Part shown: positions 13,516 through 18,246 of the stretch, piece after piece | Layout of the letters: each line of letters begins with the position of its first letter | How positions within the stretch are numbered: position 1 is the stretch's first letter | Assembly (NCBI GenBank): GCA_902805985.1 | Contig: CADCUW010000148.1 | Coordinates: 1 to 18,246 of the forward strand | Direction of reading: 5' to 3' | DNA length: 18,246 bases | Source: an uncultured Rubrobacteraceae bacterium | GTDB taxonomy: Bacteria > Actinomycetota > Rubrobacteria > Rubrobacterales > Rubrobacteraceae | Notes under the pieces: generated by a model | Database searches by the model: none | The model's input: the letters and a program-made list of their open reading frames with translations, nothing else | Told to the model about the DNA's origin: nothing | Position numbers and translations under genes: made by a program

Positions 13516-14244
13516 ATGACCCGCACCGCCAGGGAGATGACGGAGATCCAGCGCGACTCCTACGAGGCCCTCGCGGAGAGCTTCACGGCCTCCCAGCGCC
13601 GGGGCGCGAGGTTGGCCCAGGACGGTCTCAAGTTCTTCAAGCTGCAGGAAGACAACGCCAGGGCGGCGCAGGAGTGGTTCGCCAACGGCGTGCGCTTGAT
13701 GCAGCTTCAGCAGCGCAACGTCGACTTTGCCCAGAACTGGTTGGGCGGGGGGGTCCGGACCCTGCGCGAGCAGACGGGGCACAACCTCCACGCGGCGGAC
13801 GCCGTCGTTCGCAACGCCCGCAAGCAGCAGGAGGGCCTGCAGACCATCGGCCGCGAGTGGGTCGGGGCCTCCCAGAACCTCTTCACGCCCTTCGCCTCCT
13901 ACGCCAGGGAGGGTCTGAGGACCGCCCAGCAGGCCACGGAGCAGGGAATCCAGGCCACCCAGCAGGTCGCCCAGCAGGGCCTGCGGGTCGCCGAGGAAAC
14001 CGCCGAGCAGACCGACAAGGTCCTGCGGGAGACAGAGGAGGCCACGCGCGAGGCCGAGGTCCGGACGGTCGTCTACGGTGCCCTGGGGACCACGGACTAC
14101 GAGAGCTTGAACGTCGATGAGGTCTCCAAGAGGCTCGAGGGGCTCTCCGCCGAGCAGCTCAAGAAGGTCCGCGAGTTCGAGAAGAAGAACAAGAGCCGCG
14201 AGACCCTCATCGAGCAGATCGACCGCAAGATAAAGGCCGTCTAG
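13516..14244 (+). CDS. Phasin-like helical protein
   Basis: This 242-residue protein is almost wholly alpha-helical, without Cys or membrane segments. Residues ~1-120 (AREMTEIQRDSYEALAESF, then QEWFANGVRLMQLQQRNVDFAQNW) resemble phasin-type granule or helical-bundle proteins. A Gln/Glu-rich heptad stretch ~135-180 (TEQGIQATQQVAQQGLRVAEETAEQ) is apolipoprotein-like. The C-terminal ~55 residues (YESLNVDEVSKRLEGLSAEQLKKVREFEKKNKSRETLIEQI) look like a separate small helical module. Phasins coat polyhydroxyalkanoate granules, but no PHA gene is near, so a structural or stress role is equally possible. The true start may be an AUC nine codons earlier (13489), where a strong GGAGG has proper spacing. 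Monocistronic, ending at a strong terminator. Confidence 0.7.
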   Translation: MTRTAREMTEIQRDSYEALAESFTASQRRGARLAQDGLKFFKLQEDNARAAQEWFANGVRLMQLQQRNVDFAQNWLGGGVRTLREQTGHNLHAADAVVRNARKQQEGLQTIGREWVGASQNLFTPFASYAREGLRTAQQATEQGIQATQQVAQQGLRVAEETAEQTDKVLRETEEATREAEVRTVVYGALGTTDYESLNVDEVSKRLEGLSAEQLKKVREFEKKNKSRETLIEQIDRKIKAV

Positions 14245-14291
14245 TAGGGGAGGCTTCAGGCAACAGGTTTCAGCCGTCAGGCTGACAACAG

Positions 14292-14322
14292 AGGGCCGGG
14301 AAGAAGATCCCCGGCCCTTTTT
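14292..14322 (+). terminator. Intrinsic terminator of the phasin-like gene
   Basis: AGGGCCGGG (14292-14300), nine-base loop, CCCGGCCCT (14310-14318), then a run of T to 14322. The stem is perfect with nine pairs. A smaller hairpin, TCAGCC-GTCA-GGCTGA (14270-14285), precedes it. Confidence 0.93.
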
Positions 14323-14440
14323 CGTGCCCTACTCCGGACGTCCCGGGGTTCCGCCCGTTGCCGCGGCCCTGTGGTATGAGGACACCGCGCCGGGGAGATC
14401 AACGGTACGGGTTTTGCCCTCGCATCTCCCTACTCGCGGC

Positions 14441-15556
14441 CTAACGGCCGGGATAGGGACCGTAGCCGCGGAGCATCCAGACCTCGGGGACGACCTCGGC
14501 GACCACCCTCCCCTCGTCGAAGATCCTGACCGTCGAGCTCTCGGAGACGGCGACGGCCACCGCTTTCGTGTTGCGGGATATGGAGGCAGCGGCCATGTGG
14601 CGGCTGCCGAGGCCCAAAGGGAGTTCCAGATTGTCCGAGGCCGCGTCCAGGTAGCGGGCCGCGGAGACGACCACGCCCTCGTCCGCCACGACGAACGCGC
14701 CGTCCAGCTGGGCCAGCTCCTTCACCGTCTCGCGCATGTCCGGGTCCTTGACGCCCTTCGCGTCGTCGGGGTGGCCGGCTAGAGGGTCGAGGATGAGGGG
14801 CCGGGACCGGACGAGCACCGCCTCGTGGTCCCCGACGGCGAAGAGCGTCCCGATCTTGCGTCCCTCCCGGCCTTCGCGCGCTATCTCTACCGCGAGCTGG
14901 ACTACCCTTCTCAGGGTCGCGTTGTTGACGCCGCGCTCCTCGGAGCAGATCTCGGCGATGGGGTCGTCCAGCCCGCCGAAGGAATCGCCGGGGCCGACGC
15001 GCCGGACCTCGCGGCCCGTCCCGCGCCCCCGCGTGCCTTCCGCTGCCTCCTCGACCGCCCCGAGTAAGGCTTCGATCTCCAGCCGACCGTCGTAGGGAAC
15101 ATCGTTGATAAAGACGCCGGGCGTGCCGCGCACGCCGTCCCGCTCCCCCGCCAGGCGGTTCTCCTGAACCCTGTCGGCGTGGCGGTGCTCTGCGAGGTCC
15201 CCGTCGAAGCGGTCGAGGTCGAGATCCAACCTCATAGCGTAGGAGCGCAGGTCCTCGTCGGTAAGGTTTTCCTGGTTCTGGTAGAGGAGCCCGTGCATGG
15301 GCCAGAAGCGGCCCTGGTCACCGGCCGCCTCCGCGGCCTCCGCCGCCCGCCGGGCGAGGGGGTGGACGGAGTCGAGCGGGTAGTGGCGGAAGACGAGGCG
15401 CGCCTTGCCTTCCGCCTTCTCGACCAGCTCCTCGAGGATGGGCCTCGTCTTCGCGCAGTACGGGCACTGGTAGTCGCCGTACTCGACGAGCGTCACCGGC
15501 GCGTCGGCCGGTCCCAGGGCGTGGTCTCTGCCGCCGGTATGTGTGTCCGTTGTCAT
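14441..15556 (-). CDS. Fusion of a DsbA-like thioredoxin fold and a diadenylate cyclase (DAC/DisA_N-like) domain
   Basis: One open frame of 371 residues. Residues ~10-170 are a DsbA-family thioredoxin fold: PVTLVEYGDYQCPYCAKTRP with C31-PY-C34, helical insert EAAGDQGRFWPMHGLLYQNQ, and the cis-Pro loop GTPGVFIN (P146). After a charged linker, residues ~195-355 look like a DAC domain: LRRVVQLAVEIAREG, GRKIGTLFAVGD, LDGAFVV with D285-G286-A287, GLGSRHMAAASISR, and VAVAVSESSTVRIFDEG. DisA/CdaA read DGA and RHR; here the third residue of RHR is Met, so activity is uncertain. DAC domains make c-di-AMP from two ATP. No signal peptide is seen, so the oxidoreductase domain should be cytoplasmic. The ATG overlaps the EamA gene's stop (ATGA), with GGGAG upstream. 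Last gene of a redox operon led by thioredoxin. Confidence 0.8.
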   Translation of the reverse strand: MTTDTHTGGRDHALGPADAPVTLVEYGDYQCPYCAKTRPILEELVEKAEGKARLVFRHYPLDSVHPLARRAAEAAEAAGDQGRFWPMHGLLYQNQENLTDEDLRSYAMRLDLDLDRFDGDLAEHRHADRVQENRLAGERDGVRGTPGVFINDVPYDGRLEIEALLGAVEEAAEGTRGRGTGREVRRVGPGDSFGGLDDPIAEICSEERGVNNATLRRVVQLAVEIAREGREGRKIGTLFAVGDHEAVLVRSRPLILDPLAGHPDDAKGVKDPDMRETVKELAQLDGAFVVADEGVVVSAARYLDAASDNLELPLGLGSRHMAAASISRNTKAVAVAVSESSTVRIFDEGRVVAEVVPEVWMLRGYGPYPGR

Positions 15557-16536
15557 CTCGTCTCCCTTGTCTCGTGGTCTGCCGGGGTGTCGCCTAAGGT
15601 CCTCCCAGCCAGCCGCCCGAGGGCGTAGATGGCCGACCAGAGCAGGATAAACCCTACGACCTGCCCGGCGTTCACCCCGACCCCGAGAATGGCCCAGTTC
15701 AGGGCGACGGCCGTGGCCGGGAAGGCCAGCTCCGCGAGCGTGGCGTGGGAGGCCCGCGTCGTCGAGAGGCCCCGGTAGAAAAGCAGGAGCCCGAGCAGGC
15801 CCGGTATCAGGGCGAGGAGCAACAGGCGCCCCGGCTGGGAGGCGAACCCCGCGCCGAGGTCCCCGAAGGCGCCCTGCGCCAGCGCTATCGCCGCGAGGGG
15901 GGCCACGGCGAGCAGCAGCCGCGCGCCGGTGACGGCGTGGAAGGGGACGTCCCGCAGGACGAACCTCCCGAGCGCCGTCGAGGAGCCCCAGAGTGCGGCC
16001 GCCCCGACAGCGAGCAGGGCCCCGGACGCCGCGTCCGAGCCCAGCGCCGAGAAGGGGCTCAGGTTGCCGAAGGAGACCAGGTAAGCGCCGACCATCGCCG
16101 CCGCGAAGAGGGGCCAGTAGGCGAGCCTCAGGCGTTCGCCGAGCAGGACCTGGGCTAGCAGGATCGCAAAGAGCGGCTGGGTCTTCTGCAACAGTATCGC
16201 GACCGTCGGGTCACTGGACGCGAACGCCGCCGTGAACAGCAGCGTCGCCAGCGCCGACCCGCCCCACCCTATAACCAGCAGGGCGAGCCACCCCGAGGCG
16301 CGCAGGCGCCCGAGCGAGCCCCACCCGAGCACCACCGCCGGGACGGAGTAGAGGAGCAGGATCAGATGCTCCCCAAGCACGATGGCCGCCGGCGACATCT
16401 CCCGCAAGAGCGGCGCCCGCAGCACGCCGTCCGTCCCCCACAGCGCCGCCCCGAGCGCGACGAGCAACACGCCGGTGCCCAGGCCAACCCCGCCGAGCGT
16501 GCCCGCGTGCCCGCTCCGGGCGATCCGGGCGAGCAT
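15553..16536 (-). CDS. EamA/DMT-family membrane transporter
   Basis: This 327-residue protein has about ten hydrophobic helices in two EamA repeats: the first starts GVLLVALGAALWGTDGVLRAPLL and the second SGALLAVGAAALWGSSTALGRFVL, each with the A-x-x-W-G signature. SSDPTVAILLQKTQPLFAILLAQVLLGERL and HATLAELAFPATAVALNW are the usual end-of-repeat motifs. The family exports amino acids, nucleobases and other metabolites; the substrate is unknown. It starts directly after the stop of the DUF2255 gene (TAG-ATG) and its stop overlaps the DsbA-DAC start, so it is translated within the operon. A short Lys/Arg-poor C-terminus follows the last helix. Confidence 0.93.
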   Translation of the reverse strand: MLARIARSGHAGTLGGVGLGTGVLLVALGAALWGTDGVLRAPLLREMSPAAIVLGEHLILLLYSVPAVVLGWGSLGRLRASGWLALLVIGWGGSALATLLFTAAFASSDPTVAILLQKTQPLFAILLAQVLLGERLRLAYWPLFAAAMVGAYLVSFGNLSPFSALGSDAASGALLAVGAAALWGSSTALGRFVLRDVPFHAVTGARLLLAVAPLAAIALAQGAFGDLGAGFASQPGRLLLLALIPGLLGLLLFYRGLSTTRASHATLAELAFPATAVALNWAILGVGVNAGQVVGFILLWSAIYALGRLAGRTLGDTPADHETRETR

Positions 16537-16926
16537 CTACGCCGGAGTCAGTCTGAGGGTGGTCGCCCGTACCTCTTCCCGCAGCATCGCGGCCGTCGGG
16601 CCGGGGAACGAGGCCCCGTACTTCTCGCGGATGGCCTCGCTGACCCCCTCGATGGTTCGCGCGTCCGTCTCCGGGACGGCGCGTACCGGCACCCGCCAGT
16701 CGTTCACGCGAAGCGTCACGTCCGGGTTGGCCGACGCTTCGCGGTACCAGCGGCCCTTCGCGCCGCGCACGGAGCGCACGAAAGCTTCGCCGTCCACGAC
16801 GACGGCCCAGATCACGGTCTCGTGACCCGGGGAAGACGCGTCCCGGCGGGTCTCCACGCGAACCTCATCGGTCGCGTCGAGCGCGGCCAGGATCTCCCGA
16901 TTCAAGTGGCACTCTGGATCGGGCAA
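16537..16926 (-). CDS. DUF2255 family protein
   Basis: This protein of up to 129 residues matches the DUF2255 layout: AALDATDEVRVETRR near the start, then TVIWAVVVDGEAFVRSVRGAKGRWYREASANPDVTLRVNDWRVPVRAVP and a final EAIREKYG. The family resembles small FMN-binding split-barrel proteins by size and the phrase VVVDGxxFVRSxxGxxxxW, but its function is not known. The TTG at 16926 is the longest start and has no ribosome binding site. TTG 16905 begins where the family usually begins and overlaps the stop of a 19-codon upstream frame as TTGA. The EamA gene follows without a gap, and the oxidoreductase gene ends 44 bases upstream. Confidence 0.8.
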   Translation of the reverse strand: MPDPECHLNREILAALDATDEVRVETRRDASSPGHETVIWAVVVDGEAFVRSVRGAKGRWYREASANPDVTLRVNDWRVPVRAVPETDARTIEGVSEAIREKYGASFPGPTAAMLREEVRATTLRLTPA

Positions 16927-16961
16927 GGGGTTCGATCGTGGACTGTAAACCTCTCGGTCAT
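16902..16961 (-). CDS. Possible 19-codon leader peptide
   Basis: An ATG at 16961 opens a short frame (MTERFTVHDRTPCPIQSAT) whose TGA overlaps the TTG at 16905 as TTGA, the same junction seen between the DUF6504-like gene and dnaE2. A GGTAAGG-like sequence precedes the ATG. It could couple translation of the DUF2255 gene or be chance; the peptide has no recognised relatives. Confidence 0.25.
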   Translation of the reverse strand: MTERFTVHDRTPCPIQSAT

Positions 16962-16970
16962 GCCGCTACC

Positions 16971-17594
16971 TTACCCCATTCCGGCCAGCATCTCGCGGGC
17001 CTCGGCTGGTCTCATGGAGGCGTTGTAGAGGGGGGAGCCCGGTTCCTGCCTCCGGCTCTCGGCGAGCGTACCCACGTCCACAGGGGCGAAGCCTATCTCC
17101 TCGATCAGGCCCGACACGACCCCCTTCGCCTCCTCGTCGTCCCCGGCCAGTAGAACGACCTCCCGCTCATCTACCGGGGCATCGGGACGTCCGTTGTCCC
17201 TGAGCCTCACCAAGTACGTGGCGTTGAAGGCCTTGACGACGCGGGCGCCGGGAAGGTGGTTCTGGATCAACTCGCTCGATGCGAGGCCCCCGTGGTCCAC
17301 CTCCCCGTCACGCCCCGGGTAGTAGTTGGAGGCGGTTATGAAGACCTTGCCCGATAGCTTCTCCGCCGGCAGGCTCTCGTAGCGGCCGAAGGGGATGGCC
17401 TCCATCACGACCTCCCCGAACTCGGCCGCCTCCTCCACGGTCGCGGCCCGAACGCCGGGCCCGATCTCCTCGACCAGACCCGCGAGCGTCTCCGGCCCGC
17501 GCGAGTTGCTGATCGCCACCCGGTGTCCGGCGGCCGCGAACAGCCTGGCCGCGGTGGCGCCGATGTTGCCCGAGCCTATGACGCCGATGTTCAC
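16971..17594 (-). CDS. NADP-binding oxidoreductase, F420H2:NADP reductase-like
   Basis: This 207-residue protein has an N-terminal Rossmann motif MNIGVIGSGNIGATAARLFAAAGH (GxGxxG at ~7-12) followed by VAISNSRGPETL, where SNSRGP is the NADP-type loop of the F420-dependent NADP reductase family. Further family features: ITASNYYPGRDG, PGARVVKAFNATYLVRL (~118-135), VVLLAGDDEEAKGVVSGLIEEIGFAPVDVGTL. Family members transfer hydride between NADP and F420 or are uncharacterised dinucleotide-binding proteins. F420 use is likely in an actinobacterium but not shown. The GTG start overlaps the upstream 41-residue gene's stop (GTGA). It is the third gene of the thioredoxin-led operon. Confidence 0.88.
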   Translation of the reverse strand: MNIGVIGSGNIGATAARLFAAAGHRVAISNSRGPETLAGLVEEIGPGVRAATVEEAAEFGEVVMEAIPFGRYESLPAEKLSGKVFITASNYYPGRDGEVDHGGLASSELIQNHLPGARVVKAFNATYLVRLRDNGRPDAPVDEREVVLLAGDDEEAKGVVSGLIEEIGFAPVDVGTLAESRRQEPGSPLYNASMRPAEAREMLAGMG

Positions 17595-17716
17595 CCTTCT
17601 TTCTCTTTCTCTCGCTCTTCGAGGTAGAGGATCGGGTCCTCCGTCGGGTCCGGGCCGCCCTCTTCAGACTCCGGGGCGTGGGGCCCGTAGAGCCGCCGGC
17701 CCTCCGCGCGCGTCAT
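17591..17716 (-). CDS. 41-residue acidic small protein between trxA and the oxidoreductase
   Basis: The small frame reads MTRAEGRRLYGPHAPESEE near the start and ends PILYLEEREKEKEG. It begins at an ATG overlapping the thioredoxin stop (ATGA) and ends in a TGA overlapping the next gene's GTG (GTGA). Stop/start overlaps on both sides make it very likely a real gene. GGGGCCAGGG lies just before the ATG inside trxA. It is acidic, proline-rich in the middle and ends in a charged helix; no Cys and no membrane segment. I do not recognise a family. It could be a small partner of thioredoxin or of the oxidoreductase. Confidence 0.7.
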   Translation of the reverse strand: MTRAEGRRLYGPHAPESEEGGPDPTEDPILYLEEREKEKEG

Positions 17717-18048
17717 GCCCTGGCCCCGAGGGCCGCGTCGAGCTGGGACTCTATGCGGGCCTTCGGCAGCGCGCCGACCACGCGGCCGACCTCCTCGCCG
17801 TCCCTGAACACGAGCAGCGTGGGTATGGAGTTCACCCCGTAACGCATCGCGACTTCCGGGTTCGCGTCCACGTCAAGCTTGAAGACGTCCAAACTCTCCG
17901 ACCTCTCGCCGGCGATCTCATCGACTATCGGACCGACCACCCGGCAGGGCGCGCACCACGCGGCCCAGAGATCCACCAAAACCGGCCTACCGGACCCAAG
18001 AACCTCCGCGTCCCAATCCGCCGTTCCAACGTTCCTGACCTCAGACAT
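17713..18048 (-). CDS. trxA: Thioredoxin
   Basis: This is a 111-residue canonical thioredoxin: PVLVDLWAAWCAPCRVVGP with the active site W31-C32-A33-P34-C35, VDANPEVAMRYGVNSIPTLLVF with the cis-proline P76, and a C-terminal helix. Arg follows the second Cys, where Lys is more usual. Role: cytoplasmic dithiol reductant for thiol-disulfide exchange, recycled by thioredoxin reductase (not present here). The ATG has AGGAG seven bases upstream. It is the first gene of the operon running to the DsbA-DAC fusion, from a good promoter at 18087-18115. Its stop overlaps the next ATG. Confidence 0.95.
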   Translation of the reverse strand: MSEVRNVGTADWDAEVLGSGRPVLVDLWAAWCAPCRVVGPIVDEIAGERSESLDVFKLDVDANPEVAMRYGVNSIPTLLVFRDGEEVGRVVGALPKARIESQLDAALGARA

Positions 18049-18086
18049 CCGCCGCTCCTAACGCTACTGACTACAACGACCCCGAA

Positions 18087-18115
18087 ATTATGCCCCCCGA
18101 ACCCTGGATAGTCAA
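18087..18115 (-). promoter_or_regulatory. Promoter of the trxA operon
   Basis: On the minus strand: TTGACT (18110-18115), 17-base spacer, CATAAT (18087-18092). This is a good housekeeping-type promoter about 40 bases ahead of trxA. Its -35 is in the left arm of the inverted repeat AGTCAAAC (18110-18117) / GTTTGACT (18138-18145). Confidence 0.8.
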
Positions 18116-18139
18116 ACCATCGCTTGTGTGTTCAAGTGT

Positions 18140-18168
18140 TTGACTGGGCTCTGTACGGGAAGTAAGAT
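18140..18168 (+). promoter_or_regulatory. Promoter of the ArsR-like gene
   Basis: TTGACT (18140-18145), 17-base spacer, TAAGAT (18163-18168). The expected transcript start, about seven bases on, falls at the ATG (18176), so the mRNA may be leaderless; an AGGTGG at 18169-18174 would then be untranscribed. The -35 lies in the right arm of the inverted repeat shared with the trxA promoter. Confidence 0.7.
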
Positions 18169-18175
18169 AGGTGGC

Positions 18176-18246
18176 ATGATGGAGAGAGAACAGGAGCGTG
18201 TTTCGGGGGTGGATCTCGAGCGCCGGGCGAAGGTTTTCGCGGCGCT
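18176..18246 (+). CDS. Probable ArsR-family regulator (partial, cut by window edge)
   Basis: Only 23 complete codons are visible: MMEREQERVSGVDLERRAKV, then FAA. ERRAKVFAAL is how many ArsR/SmtB regulators lead into the DPTRLRIL helix, which would lie just outside. A second ATG at 18179 is also possible. It is divergent from the trxA operon with mirrored -35 boxes, so it is a candidate regulator of that operon. The reading frame and promoter are seen; the family is inferred from very little sequence. Confidence 0.45.
   Translation, partial: MMEREQERVSGVDLERRAKVFAA

Noticed and set aside
12777..13526. Minus-strand open frame opposite the small HNH gene
   Set aside because: It is antisense to a gene with clear HNH motifs and crosses the promoter region of the phasin-like gene.
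13428..14120. Plus-strand frame overlapping the phasin-like gene
   Set aside because: A shadow in another frame; the peptide turns into Gly/Arg/Pro-rich low complexity, while the phasin-like frame has coherent helical content.
14292..14322. Bidirectional terminator also serving the DsbA-DAC operon
   Set aside because: The T run is only on the plus strand. On the minus strand the stem lacks a matching downstream T tract and lies over 110 bases past the stop.

Overview
The window is a GC-rich (roughly two-thirds G+C) stretch of bacterial chromosome, gene-dense on both strands. Gene content, frequent GTG/TTG starts and several apparently leaderless genes suggest a high-GC actinobacterium, perhaps of the Rubrobacter lineage. 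There is no rRNA or other taxonomic marker here, so this is inference. I saw no tRNA, rRNA, CRISPR array or insertion sequence.

Left part (1-1966): the first bases of a probable minus-strand gene, a Phd/VapC-type toxin-antitoxin pair behind a perfect operator that encloses its -10 box, and a solitary HNH endonuclease whose N-terminal half resembles the DNA sulfur-binding domain of phosphorothioate-dependent (type IV) restriction enzymes. This looks like a small defence/accessory patch.

SOS block (1969-6646): an error-prone DnaE2-type polymerase gene is coupled by a TTGA stop/start overlap to a small upstream protein resembling DUF6504 and the ImuB C-terminus. This pair diverges from lexA. 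The shared intergenic region carries a symmetric CAAAC-N4-GTTTG element that fits a Gram-positive SOS box with one symmetric change, several palindromes and a 14-bp tandem repeat. No imuA or imuB is present in the window.

Middle (6778-14322): a secreted glycoside-hydrolase-like protein. Then a marR gene diverges across a perfect 10+10-bp operator from a TspO-like membrane protein, followed by a zinc-independent quinone-oxidoreductase-type dehydrogenase and a DrrA/DrrB-type efflux pump. Next come a small, apparently leaderless HNH protein and a phasin-like helical protein, which may start at a non-canonical AUC codon and which ends at a strong intrinsic terminator.

Right part (14441-18115, minus strand): a tightly packed operon from one good promoter: thioredoxin, a 41-residue acidic small protein, an F420/NADP-type oxidoreductase, a DUF2255 protein, an EamA/DMT transporter and, last, a fusion of a DsbA-like CPYC thioredoxin fold to a diadenylate cyclase (DAC/DisA_N-like) domain. 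This DsbA-DAC fusion, in a redox operon, is the most unusual object in the window; it suggests redox-linked control of c-di-AMP, which is inference. An ArsR-like regulator gene, cut by the window edge, diverges from this operon. The two -35 boxes form an exact inverted repeat.
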